The notes: generated by a model not told the origin, from the sequence alone. A stretch of DNA of 15,014 nt from Candidatus Sulfotelmatobacter sp. (GCA_030037575.1 JASHRB010000104.1:1-15014); one strand, 5' to 3'. Shown: positions 1-7,504, numbered from the stretch's first letter. Numbers and translations are program-made.

Positions 1-393
1 AGATTTGAGAATTTGGATTCCAAAACAGAGTATTACGCTTCCGATCCAGAAGATGACGAGCGCACTCATACTCAGCGCTAGACCGTCGCTGCCGGAGAGC
101 GGCAGCGGTCTTCGCGCCGTCACCAATGGCAGCAGCAGAGCAGCAGCCAGCAGGATTCCGCCCACCCATCGCTCGGACCTCGTTTCAGCCGCATAAGGAC
201 TGATTTCGAGGTATATGAGTGCGAGGCTGACCGGTACAATCAGCAAAATATACGTATATGCATCGCTGCTGGCGGCGAGTTGTAGGGTAGAGGCGAGAGA
301 CCGCCACCACCAAGCAATGGACGCAGCAATGCATACAAACACTTGGGCATAGGCGAACCGCTTGCTCCGTCCCCACTCCGGCGCGGCGCTCAC
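1..393 (-). CDS. Exosortase/archaeosortase family membrane protein, N-terminal part (cut by window edge)
   Basis: Exosortases (EpsH family) are polytopic membrane transpeptidases thought to process PEP-CTERM-type sorting tails and are often linked to exopolysaccharide loci. The 131 visible codons give four hydrophobic segments near residues 13-30, 46-62, 77-93 and 105-129. The segment from Ser42 to Glu63 (SSDAYTYILLIVPVSLALI...) matches the conserved exosortase loop and helix after the first membrane span, and GSDGLALSM with ILCFG at 121-125 fits the next conserved helices. The catalytic Cys/Arg/His lie beyond the window and cannot be checked. I chose the GTG at 393-391 because it overlaps the TGA stop of the upstream aminotransferase by two bases (GTGA), which suggests translational coupling; no strong Shine-Dalgarno is seen. 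Subfamily is unknown. Confidence 0.75.
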   Translation of the reverse strand, partial: MSAAPEWGRSKRFAYAQVFVCIAASIAWWWRSLASTLQLAASSDAYTYILLIVPVSLALIYLEISPYAAETRSERWVGGILLAAALLLPLVTARRPLPLSGSDGLALSMSALVIFWIGSVILCFGIQILKS

Positions 394-1268
394 GCGTGGA
401 TCGCTGAAGCAGAATGAGCGAATGACCAATAGAGTTCGCGGGCTTTGGTGTACGTGGTGCCGGGTTGCAGCAGCTGGCCATCGATCCGGGTCACGGGCAC
501 AACTTTCGAATAGTTGCCGGTGGAGAAGATTTCATCCGCCAGCTCGAATTCCTGGTAAGTCAAAACTTTCTCGATCACCGTCACACCCGCGTCCCGCAGC
601 AGACCTATCACTCGTTGGCGGGTGATGCCTGCCAGAAAAGTTCCATTTGGAATGGGAGTGTATACCACTCCTCCCTTGGCCATAAAAATGTTCGAAGTGG
701 CCAGTTCTGCGACATTCCCGAGCACGTCGCACACAATTGCATTGTCGAAGCCCCGGGCATGTGCGTGAAAAAGAGCGCGTGAATTGTTGGGGTAGAGGCA
801 CCCCGCCTTGGCATCCACCGGCATCGTCTCGAGGGTTGGCCGGCGATAGGGAGAGAGCGTTATCGAGAAGCCTTTGGGCTGGCGCATCGGCGCCTCATAA
901 ATGCAAAGGCACCAGCAGGTTGATTCCGGATCGTGGGCTTGCACCCATGGGCCTTCTTTTTCCGCCCAATACATGGGACGGATATAAAGCGCTGCACCCT
1001 TGTCGAACCGCGCCACGCCTTCCTGCGCCAGCTTTACCCAGGTTTCGGGCGAAACCATCGGCTTGAGAAACATTTTCTTTGCCGACTCATTTACGCGTGC
1101 GCAATGCAGTTCGAGGTCCGGCGTGACTCCTTCGAATGCCCGCGCGCCGTCAAAGACCATCGAGCAGAGCCAGGCGGCATGGGTTCGCGGGCCCATGATG
1201 GGAACGTTGCCTTCATGCCATTGGTCTTCGAAGAATGTCCAAGTCTTGGACGCAGCTGTAAAAGACAT
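390..1268 (-). CDS. Class IV PLP-dependent aminotransferase, branched-chain amino acid type
   Basis: A 292-residue fold-type IV aminotransferase, the usual length for bacterial branched-chain aminotransferases, which interconvert Leu/Ile/Val and their 2-oxo acids with glutamate in the cytoplasm. Visible motifs are FDGARAFEG near residues 39-47 (substrate/PLP phosphate region), the Schiff-base lysine K154 in PVDAKAGCLYPNN, and E188 in GNVAELATSNIF, followed by GTFLAGITRQRVI. An in-frame ATG exists seven codons upstream, but the ATG at 1268 has GGAGG five bases upstream, so I start there. The stop overlaps the exosortase start, implying one transcript. The wording of the motifs resembles a subgroup I associate with Alphaproteobacteria, which could hint at transfer (recollection only). 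A D-amino acid or other class IV specificity cannot be excluded. Confidence 0.88.
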   Translation of the reverse strand: MSFTAASKTWTFFEDQWHEGNVPIMGPRTHAAWLCSMVFDGARAFEGVTPDLELHCARVNESAKKMFLKPMVSPETWVKLAQEGVARFDKGAALYIRPMYWAEKEGPWVQAHDPESTCWCLCIYEAPMRQPKGFSITLSPYRRPTLETMPVDAKAGCLYPNNSRALFHAHARGFDNAIVCDVLGNVAELATSNIFMAKGGVVYTPIPNGTFLAGITRQRVIGLLRDAGVTVIEKVLTYQEFELADEIFSTGNYSKVVPVTRIDGQLLQPGTTYTKARELYWSFAHSASAIHA

Positions 1269-1361
1269 CGAACCTCCAAACGATTGCAAATTTTCAGCCG
1301 TCCTGGGTGATTCGTTTCATCGCCGCATGCGCTACGTTACGACAGCCAAAATCATGCGTCA

Positions 1362-1379
1362 ATGCCACCGTGGTGGCAT
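1362..1379. terminator. Palindrome between lipoprotein and aminotransferase genes (terminator or operator)
   Basis: ATGCCACC-GT-GGTGGCAT is a perfect 8+8 bp inverted repeat with a two-base centre. An overlapping alternative pairing exists: AATCATGC at 1350-1357 with GCATGATT at 1376-1383. It lies just past the stop of the minus-strand lipoprotein gene and about 95 bp upstream of the aminotransferase start. On the minus strand a TTTT run follows after a gap, so an intrinsic terminator is weakly supported; a dyad operator for the aminotransferase is equally possible. Confidence 0.35.
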
Positions 1380-1386
1380 GATTCTG

Positions 1387-1977
1387 TCAGGGATGCGCCG
1401 GCTCCGGCCGGCCGGGAGCTTCTTTCGTGACCGATGGTTCACGGCACAGAGGATAGGAGCTTGCCGGATGAGTCATAGGAGGCTTCCTTTGGATGGGAGC
1501 CTCGGCTTGGTTGGAAAAAACACTGGGACTCCTTCCGTTCTGGATCGCCAGTGCTGCGTAGAAATAGGTCTTACCGTCTTCGACGTCAACGTCCACGCAG
1601 CCAGTACCGATGACGGGATTTTGGTTGATCAACTCACAGTTGCGGCATTCCGCAAGCTTCTTTGCCCTTATCGGTTTCTCGCTCCGGTACAAGCAATAAC
1701 CTAACGATTTGTCCAGGGGGCCAGTGGCGGAAGTGCTCGGGTTCCATGACAGGACGACTTGGTGGCGAGCTGTAGCGATCGGCGGAATTATTAGCGGGAG
1801 GCCTGGAGGGCACGGGGGAAGCTTTGCCGGCTGCGCTTCGATTGGGCTGCTCCTTCTGACATACGCCGGCTGCGCCTCGGCGCGCTGTTCCGAAGAGGGT
1901 CTGCATCCCGCCAGAATCAGCGCGAGGCAAGCCATGGCGGCTTTCGTGGCGCGCATCGCCGCTTGCCCCCTGGGCAT
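1387..1977 (-). CDS. Lipoprotein with a fibronectin type III-like domain
   Basis: A predicted outer-surface or periplasmic lipoprotein. The lipobox LALILAGC follows a short basic and hydrophobic leader, so the mature protein would begin at that cysteine. A Pro/Ala/Ser-rich linker is followed by one Fn3-like sandwich: it opens with HQVVLSWNPSTSA, contains LGYCLYRSE, and closes with GKTYFYAALAIQNGR and SVFSNQAEAP, the typical Fn3 strand pattern. Extra cysteines in AECRNCEL and TGCVDV may form disulfides. The C-terminal tail is short and rich in proline and charge. Three ATGs compete (1998, 1977, 1956). I chose 1977 because GGAG lies about 11 bases upstream; 1956 also has an AGGGGG upstream and gives a compact lipoprotein signal. 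Ligand and role are unknown. It is transcribed divergently from the aldehyde dehydrogenase. Confidence 0.7.
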   Translation of the reverse strand: MPRGQAAMRATKAAMACLALILAGCRPSSEQRAEAQPAYVRRSSPIEAQPAKLPPCPPGLPLIIPPIATARHQVVLSWNPSTSATGPLDKSLGYCLYRSEKPIRAKKLAECRNCELINQNPVIGTGCVDVDVEDGKTYFYAALAIQNGRSPSVFSNQAEAPIQRKPPMTHPASSYPLCREPSVTKEAPGRPEPAHP

Positions 1978-1998
1978 AAGAACAATTTCTCCTTTCAT

Positions 1999-2136
1999 GT
2001 TGGAAACTCAGCCTTGCGGGGTTTTCTCCCTCATTTATCCTAGTCGTACACCACGCCCGGAATCGAATGCATGTCTTCCCAGAGTTAACAGGGCGGTTGT
2101 GACGCGGGCGAATGCAATCGTAGATGAACCATACTT
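1999..2136. promoter_or_regulatory. Divergent intergenic region
   Basis: About 140 bp between the minus-strand lipoprotein and plus-strand aldehyde dehydrogenase. It must hold promoters for both, but I cannot point to convincing -35/-10 pairs or an operator dyad. Confidence 0.4.
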
Positions 2137-3570
2137 ATGACTCATTATTCAACGTTTTACATCGATGGAAAGTGGGTCCCGGCGGAAGGCAAAGACTTTG
2201 TCCTGGTGAATCCGGCCACGGAGCAACCGACTGCCACAATTTCACTGGGAGACGCGGCCGATGTCGACAGGGCTGTCGCGGCGGCAAGGCAGGCGTTCGA
2301 ATCCTACTCCGAGAGCAGCCGCGAGCAACGCTTGGCGCTTTTGCGCCGCATCATCGAGGTATATCAATCGAAGAGCACCGGAATGGCGCGGGCCATTTCT
2401 CTCGAAATGGGCGCTCCCATATCGTTGTCGCGAACGGCGCAGGCCCCGGCCGGTCTTGCCCATTTTACGGCCACCGTTAAGGCGCTTGAACACTTCCGCT
2501 TCGAGGACCTCAGAGGCTCGACTCTGCTGCGCAAAGAGCCGGTTGGAGTATGTGGGCTGATCACTCCGTGGAACTGGCCGATGAACCAGATTGCCTGCAA
2601 GGTGGCACCGGCTTTGGCCGCTGGCTGCACGATGGTGCTCAAGCCCAGTGAATACACCCCGCTCTCCGCGCATTTGTTCGCGGAAATCCTTGATGAAGCC
2701 GGAGTTCCGGCGGGTGTTTTCAATCTGGTGTACGGTGATGGTCCGACCGTGGGCTCGGCGATCGCCTCGCACCCGGATGTGGCCATGGTCTCATTCACCG
2801 GGTCCACCCGCGCGGGTGTAGCGGTGGCGGTCGCGGCCGCGCCCACAGTCAAGCGGATCACCCAAGAACTCGGAGGCAAATCCGCAAATATCATTCTCAG
2901 TGATTCGGATTTCGAAAAGGCTGTCAAAGAGGGCGTGCAGGCATGTTTTCGTAATTCCGGGCAGTCATGCAGTGCGCCAACACGCATGCTGGTGCCGCGA
3001 GCCAGAATGGCGGAAGCAATCCGTGTGGCAAAGCAGCAGGCGGAGGCCGTAAAGGTCGGAGATCCAAACGACGAAAACACGACCCTGGGCCCTTTGGTGA
3101 ACCGAGCCCAATTCGAGAAGGTTCAGCGTCTGATCCAGCAAGGTGTTGAAGAGGGCGCCAATCTGGTCGCCGGAGGCGAGGGACGGCCCGACGGGATCAG
3201 CAAAGGCTACTTCGCCAAGCCGACGGTATTCGCGGATGTGCGCAACGACATGACGATTGCGCGTGAGGAAATATTCGGTCCGGTTCTTTGCCTCATTCCA
3301 TACCAGAATGAGGACGAAGCAGTGCGGATTGCAAACGACTCTCCCTATGGCCTTTCCGGGTATGTAAGCTCCGGCGATCTGGAGCACGGCCGCGGAGTTG
3401 CGAAAAAAATTCGTGCCGGCAACGTGCATCTCAACCATGCGCGAATTGATTTCAGTGCCTGCTTTGGGGGCTACAAACAGTCGGGCAATGGGCGGGAGTG
3501 GGGTGAGGCCGGCATGGAGGAATTTCTCGAACTCAAAGCAGTCTTTGGCTACGCGGATACTCGGTGCTAA
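2137..3570 (+). CDS. NAD(P)-dependent aldehyde dehydrogenase family protein
   Basis: A 477-residue, full-length ALDH-superfamily enzyme that oxidises an aldehyde to a carboxylate in the cytoplasm. The oxyanion-hole Asn is N146 in PWNWPMN, the cofactor-binding Lys/Glu are K169 and E172 in LKPSEYTP, the general base is E244 in ELGGKS, and the nucleophile is C278 in NSGQSCSAPTR. EEIFGPVLCLIPY and the C-terminal FGGYKQSGNGREWG are also present, so all catalytic elements are intact. The KPSE motif favours NAD, though this is not decisive. The start at 2137 has no clear Shine-Dalgarno and may be leaderless or weakly initiated; the homologous N-terminus (YSTFYIDGKWV) begins right there. The substrate is not predictable. 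It stands alone, with no operon partner downstream. Confidence 0.93.
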   Translation: MTHYSTFYIDGKWVPAEGKDFVLVNPATEQPTATISLGDAADVDRAVAAARQAFESYSESSREQRLALLRRIIEVYQSKSTGMARAISLEMGAPISLSRTAQAPAGLAHFTATVKALEHFRFEDLRGSTLLRKEPVGVCGLITPWNWPMNQIACKVAPALAAGCTMVLKPSEYTPLSAHLFAEILDEAGVPAGVFNLVYGDGPTVGSAIASHPDVAMVSFTGSTRAGVAVAVAAAPTVKRITQELGGKSANIILSDSDFEKAVKEGVQACFRNSGQSCSAPTRMLVPRARMAEAIRVAKQQAEAVKVGDPNDENTTLGPLVNRAQFEKVQRLIQQGVEEGANLVAGGEGRPDGISKGYFAKPTVFADVRNDMTIAREEIFGPVLCLIPYQNEDEAVRIANDSPYGLSGYVSSGDLEHGRGVAKKIRAGNVHLNHARIDFSACFGGYKQSGNGREWGEAGMEEFLELKAVFGYADTRC

Positions 3571-3953
3571 CGCGGTTTTCGTCGCCGGAGAAGATCAAGG
3601 TTCCACCGAGTGCCGAAGAACAACTCCCTGCCGCCGCCGTTTCTCGAGACGCCTAAATTACCTCGGAGCGTGCCGGTGAGGCACGTATTCAGGAGACGGT
3701 ACTGCTCTCCAATATCACAGTCTGCGGTTCGAGGCACCACTTTAAGGCCATTCCGCTGGGTCTGGTCGATGAGTTATATCTACTTCCGGGATCACCAGTT
3801 GCTCCTTTACGCGCAAAAGAGTGCACATAGCGGGAGAGCGCCTCTTGTGTATCGAGGCAACCTGTTGATTCTGAGGCGATTAGCCGTTTATTGCAGCCAA
3901 CTCGATGGATGCCAGATTGCCCTAACCGATAACGTAACTCGTGGCGCATAGAA
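3571..3953. other. Gene-poor stretch with a possible PilZ-like fragment
   Basis: No convincing gene. One plus-strand reading frame (about 3660-3830), without a start codon, reads ETVLLSNITVCGSRHHFKAI then LVDELYLLPGSPV. This loosely resembles the 'nIs..G' and 'Gd.v.L' strands of a PilZ domain and may be a worn remnant. The 113-codon open frame from 3610 shows no family features. Confidence 0.2.
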
Positions 3954-4433
3954 ATGAATTCACGCAAAAACGGCAGGGCTTGCTTTCTTGGCATTTTCCT
4001 TTGCACCGTACTCGGTCTGTTTTGTCAGACGACCTTGGGCCAGGGACCCACTCCAGATGCGCCACAACCGCAGCCATTGGTTGGTTCTTCATTCGTCGCG
4101 GCTGTGCCTCAACCTGAGATCCCCAGCCAACATAGATTTTGGGACAAGCCGAACCTCGCGCTGTTTGCCGGAACCGCTGCGCTCAGTGTTGCCGACTTTT
4201 CTGTTACTCGCGCCAATCTCCAGAGCGGAGGCACGGAATTAAACCCGGTGGTGCGCATCTTTGGCAAGTCCTCAGCCGGATTGGCGGTGAATTTTGCCGG
4301 CGAAACCGCAGGGGTGATCGGCTTGAGCTACTTCTGGCATAAAACCGGCCACCACAAGCTGGAACGACTGACCTCTGCACTAGACATGGGTGGGTCCGCC
4401 GCCGCCGTCACCTACGGCCTGACTCACCGCTGA
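3954..4433 (+). CDS. Small exported/membrane protein, DUF5658-like
   Basis: A 159-residue protein with a cleavable Sec-type signal (basic NSRKNGR, hydrophobic core to about residue 28, cleavage near LGQ), then a Pro/Gln-rich linker. The rest has the pattern of DUF5658-like proteins: ALFAGTAALSVADFSVT, an 'ExNPxxR' motif in GTELNPVVRIFG, a second hydrophobic stretch at AVNFAGETAGVIGLSYF, and a final small-residue helix GGSAAAVTYGLTH. Function is unknown; such proteins are common in Acidobacteriota. No good Shine-Dalgarno precedes the ATG. The family assignment is from pattern memory. Confidence 0.65.
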   Translation: MNSRKNGRACFLGIFLCTVLGLFCQTTLGQGPTPDAPQPQPLVGSSFVAAVPQPEIPSQHRFWDKPNLALFAGTAALSVADFSVTRANLQSGGTELNPVVRIFGKSSAGLAVNFAGETAGVIGLSYFWHKTGHHKLERLTSALDMGGSAAAVTYGLTHR

Positions 4434-4589
4434 GACAGCCCCCACAGGGCGGTTCCTGATGAGCTGCAAGTGAACAGCAACCCAGCAACCACCGAATTAG
4501 ATCAACCTTTGCCGGTCGTCTTGCGCTTCGGCTCGCATCCACATCCACCTTCTTCGCCTGCGTAACCGAAAATCGTCGCAAGGGTTTCG

Positions 4590-4920
4590 ATGATCATTCC
4601 CGAAAGGCGCGCGAGGCATCGGTTCGCAATGCGCCACCGCGTCGAGTTCACTTCTGCGGGCAAAACCCTTTACGTCGAAGGAGTCACCAGGAACGTGAGT
4701 GTCAGCGGCGTGTTGTTCGAGTCAGCCTCCGCTCATCCCGGTAGCTTGCCGCGTAGATCTCGCCCTGACGGCAGAAAAAGAGTGGGTGATTCGTCCAATC
4801 GAGTTTGTGCGAAAGGGTAGGGTGGTACGAATCGAAGTGGGTTCAGGGGGAGCGGAATTTCTGATCGCCGTAAGACTGTGTTCGCCCGATCGAATTCCGT
4901 CCGGTAGAAGCATCCCATGA
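4590..4920 (+). pseudogene. PilZ domain protein, frameshifted
   Basis: The N-terminal half reads RRARHRFAMRHRVEFTSAG and GVTRNVSVSGVLFESASA, the RxxxR and (D/N)xSxxG signature of PilZ domains, which bind cyclic di-GMP. After about 4735 the same frame turns to nonsense, while the +1 frame continues the fold: CRVDLALTAEKEWVIRPIEF then KGRVVRIEVGSGGAEFLIAV, ending at the TGA at 4918. One extra base near 4725-4740 explains this. The ATG at 4590 has AAGGG five bases upstream. The length (about 110 codons when rejoined) is normal for a single-domain PilZ protein. It is either a recent pseudogene or a sequencing error. It ends 42 bp before the dehydrogenase start. Confidence 0.75.
4888..4912 (+). 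repeat. Direct repeat copy A (25 bp), upstream of the sugar dehydrogenase
   Basis: Starts with GATCGAATTCCGTCC and ends with GAAGCA. It matches 22 of 25 positions of copy B at 6205-6229. It overlaps the 3' end of the frameshifted PilZ gene. Confidence 0.7.
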
Positions 4921-4962
4921 GGGCAAAGCATAAGACGGAGAGAATTTTGTTCGGAGTTCTTG

Positions 4963-6183
4963 ATGCTGTCTAAAAAGGCGCTGAGCCAGAGAGCTTCTGC
5001 CGCTGTGGCGATTTCTGCGGCGGCCCTGCTCGTGCTTTCTCTCGCACTCAACCTAGGTGGTTATCGGGCGCGAATTCTGGCCAGATTATTCCGGGTCGAT
5101 AACTGGCCGGTGATCGCTCCGCCGCCGAAAAATTTTCAACCGCAAGTCCCGCCGGGATTTAAGGTCTCTGTTTTTTCCCAAGGCTTCAGCGAGCCGAGGT
5201 GGTTGGCTGTGGCTCCGAACGGCGATGTGTTCGTGGCGGACTCTGCGGCTGGCACAGTGGTCGTGCTGCGCGATCCACAACGGAAGGGAAGCGCCGAGTC
5301 CCGCGCTATCTTTGCCGATCACTTGCATCTCCCTTTCGGGATCGCGTTCCACGACGACTATGTCTACATTGCTAACACAAACGAGGTCCTGCGTTTTCGC
5401 TACGACCGCAAGACTTCGCAGCGCCGCGGGGATGCGGAGCACATTCTTGACCTGCCGGGAATGGGCTATCAGCAGCATTGGACGCGATCGCTGGCTTTCA
5501 GTCCGGATGGCAAAAAACTGTTGGTTTCGGTTGGGTCGAAAACGAATATCTCAATCGAAAGTGATGAGCGGCGCGCAGCCATTCTGGTAGCAGATCCTGA
5601 TGGCAAGAACATGAGAATCTACGCAAGCGGATTGCGCAATGCCGTGGGCATAGCCTTCAATTCCGAATCGGGCGCACTGTGGGCTGCGGTAAATGAGCGC
5701 GACGACCTTGGAGATGACATCCCGTCTGACTATTTCACTCATGTCGTTGAGGGGGGCTTCTATGGATGGCCCTTTGCCTATATCGGCGGACATGCGGACG
5801 ATCGAGTATCGCCAAGACCGGATTTGGTGGCAAGCACACTCACTCCGGACATGCTTCTCGGGGCGCACGTGGCGCCATTGCAGTTTTGTTTTTACGACAA
5901 ACAGCGCTTTCCCTCTGCCTATTGGCAAGGCGCATTCATTGCCGAGCATGGTTCGTGGAACAGGCGTATCCGAAGCGGATATCAGGTCGTGTTTGTGCCC
6001 TTTCATATGGGACGTCCATCGGGAGATGCGAAGCCTTTTTTCTCCGGTTTCGTCCCTGATCCAGCGGGTAAGACAGTCTATGGACGCATGGTAGGTGTGG
6101 CGGTCGCAGCGGACGGTGCGCTCCTGATTTCCGATGACGCGGAAAAACTTGTCTGGCGAGTGTCGTACGATTCCGGGAAGTAG
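4963..6183 (+). CDS. Exported PQQ-type sugar/L-sorbosone dehydrogenase (beta-propeller)
   Basis: A 406-residue protein with an N-terminal membrane anchor or uncleaved signal (hydrophobic residues about 12-32), then a six-blade propeller of the soluble glucose/sorbosone dehydrogenase family, which oxidises sugars or polyols with PQQ in the periplasm. Family motifs: EPRWLAVAPNGDVFVAD (first blade), H172 in QQHWTRSLAFSPDG (matching the catalytic-base His), R225 in SGLRNAVGIAF, and NERDDLGDD leading to EGGFYGWPFAY at about 263-273. GSWNRR and GRMVGVAVAADGALLISDD close the propeller. I use the ATG at 4963 (GGAG six bases upstream) rather than the preceding TTG. No PQQ biosynthesis genes are visible, so cofactor supply is unproven. 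It is the only intact gene in the decayed 4.6-8.8 kb stretch. Confidence 0.87.
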   Translation: MLSKKALSQRASAAVAISAAALLVLSLALNLGGYRARILARLFRVDNWPVIAPPPKNFQPQVPPGFKVSVFSQGFSEPRWLAVAPNGDVFVADSAAGTVVVLRDPQRKGSAESRAIFADHLHLPFGIAFHDDYVYIANTNEVLRFRYDRKTSQRRGDAEHILDLPGMGYQQHWTRSLAFSPDGKKLLVSVGSKTNISIESDERRAAILVADPDGKNMRIYASGLRNAVGIAFNSESGALWAAVNERDDLGDDIPSDYFTHVVEGGFYGWPFAYIGGHADDRVSPRPDLVASTLTPDMLLGAHVAPLQFCFYDKQRFPSAYWQGAFIAEHGSWNRRIRSGYQVVFVPFHMGRPSGDAKPFFSGFVPDPAGKTVYGRMVGVAVAADGALLISDDAEKLVWRVSYDSGK

Positions 6184-6193
6184 GGACTGCCAT

Positions 6194-6254
6194 TCCGATT
6201 GCTGGATCGAATTCCGTCCCGCGGAAGCAAGAATAATAACTGAGAGCAATCGGA
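6194..6254. repeat. Nested inverted repeat after the dehydrogenase stop
   Basis: TCCGATTGCT (6194-6203) and AGCAATCGGA (6245-6254) form a perfect 10 bp inverted repeat. Inside lies a second hairpin, TTCCG-TCCCG-CGGAA (6212-6226). No T-run follows, so it is not a standard intrinsic terminator. It could be a transcript-end hairpin or a small REP/MITE-like element. Confidence 0.5.
6205..6229 (+). repeat. Direct repeat copy B (25 bp), downstream of the sugar dehydrogenase
   Basis: Second copy of the repeat at 4888-4912, with only the four-base centre differing (cgcg instead of ggta). It sits inside the nested inverted repeat. Confidence 0.7.
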
Positions 6255-6336
6255 CAAGTTCACCCTCGCCCCTGCCATCACGTGGATCATAAACGGTGTT
6301 ACCGATTGCCAAGTCTAGTGAAGCGGAGAAGAGGAC

Positions 6337-7182
6337 ATGTTCAAGAGGCTTCGTGTAATGAGGCAGGTTATGAAAAAGAGCCCTGTGTTCATCTTAGCCG
6401 TATTCATATTGGCAATGACTGTTGCCGGTGCACGAGCCCGACAGCCCGCGGGAGTTCCCGTGCATGTCGTGGTCACGGTTGAAGCCCACAAAGGGAAAGA
6501 GCCTCCGGTGATCAACCGCGAAGATGTGATGGTGCATGAAGGGCGCGATCGTGACCCAGTGGTCGATTGGGTCCCGGCTCAAGGCGAACATGCAGCGCTG
6601 GAGCTGATGATTTTGTTGGACGATGGATCGAACACCACATTGGGGACACAGCTCGATGATCTGCGCAACTTCATCAGCTCACAGCCGGACACGACGACAA
6701 TTGGTGTGGCCTATATGCGTGACGGGGTTGCTCAAGTTGTCCAGAATCTGACGAGCGATCACTCGCCGGCGGGCGAAAGCGTTGCGGTTTCCGCCGGGAA
6801 TAAGAGGGGTTAACGCTAGCCCGTATCTTTCGCTGACCGACCTGGTTAAGCGTTGGCCCACGACCGCCGCGAGGCGAGCGGTTATTGTGGTGACAGGCGG
6901 AATTGACCGCTTGTATGGCACGGGCGACCTGCAGGACCCGTACCTCGATGAAGCGATTGACAATGCTTTGCGCGCCGCTTTGCGCGCCGGCATCACTGTT
7001 TCCACAATATACGCGCCCGGCGTAGGACATTTCGGTCACAGCTACTGGCAGACGTACTGGGCCAGATCTACCTGTCACAACTAGCAGATCAAACAGGAGG
7101 AGAGGCCCATTATATAGGGTTTACGGGGCCGCCACCGCAATTTCGCCAAGACGCCGCAGCGACGTGCGCTTCTCGCTGGTAG
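6337..7182 (+). pseudogene. VWFA-related exported protein (Acidobacteria type), frameshifted and truncated
   Basis: The start has a good ribosome site (GAGG before ATG 6337) and a signal peptide (VFILAVFILAMTVAGARA). The first frame carries the N-terminal strand domain and the MIDAS-like LELMILLDDGSN (D-x-S pattern) through VAQVVQNLTSDH. At about 6770-6785 one extra base shifts the frame; the +1 frame continues with GVNASPYLSLTDLVKRWP, AVIVVTGGIDR and AGITVSTIYAPGVGHFGHSYW. At about 7058 one base is lost and the original frame resumes with GQIYLSQLADQTGGEAHYIG. Homology fades after GFTGPP (about 7144), with a stop at 7180. The usual C-terminal domain is missing. The order of motifs follows the VWFA-related family common in Acidobacteriota, secreted proteins of unknown role. 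Pseudogene by two indels plus 3' truncation. Confidence 0.82.
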
Positions 7183-7260
7183 TTGATGTTGCCATGATCG
7201 TCCCCCATCTTGAAGACTCTCAAGCAAACGGAATTCGTGGTTTTGCTGGGTCGATGCTTT

Positions 7261-7411
7261 CAGTTGCGCGAACGCCATGGCGAGAAACTGATCTCGGCAA
7301 GACAAGCTTCGTAACCTGTAATCACCGGAATATCGATTCACGCATTTTTGAAATTCATAAGTGGACAGATAATCCATTTAGCTGCGAAAAGACGATTCGT
7401 CCATTGATCAT
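7261..7411 (-). mobile_element. IS4-type (DUF4372) transposase, N-terminal remnant
   Basis: On the minus strand the ATG at 7411 starts MINGRIVFSQL. A one-base shift then leads into MDYLSTYEFQKCVNRY and DYRLRSLSCRDQFLAMAFAQL, which match the N-terminal DUF4372 region of IS4-family transposases (consensus roughly 'YEF...v.rY.gn...sFsC.dQFL.MAFAQLT'). After AQL the expected RESLRDIE continuation is lost, so only about 50 of some 400 codons remain and the DDE catalytic domain is absent. It lies between the VWFA and TonB-receptor pseudogenes and probably marks an insertion and deletion event there. Confidence 0.7.
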
Positions 7412-7504
7412 GCTCCATAATGCTCCATTATTTCGCTTGGTCAAAATGGAGCTCGGAAGGGGCAAACAGGCCGTGACGAATTTCAAATCGAAAAAATCGG
7501 AATG

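Noticed and set aside
185..481. 98-codon minus-strand frame over the exosortase start
   Set aside because: Cysteine- and arginine-rich composition; the overlapping frame encodes clear exosortase helices.
3610..3951. 113-codon plus-strand frame after the aldehyde dehydrogenase
   Set aside because: No ribosome site, no domain pattern, Arg-rich composition typical of chance frames.
4960..4962. TTG as start of the sugar dehydrogenase
   Set aside because: The adjacent ATG at 4963 has better spacing from GGAG.
7410..7429. 10 bp tandem duplication
   Set aside because: Only two copies; too short to carry meaning alone.
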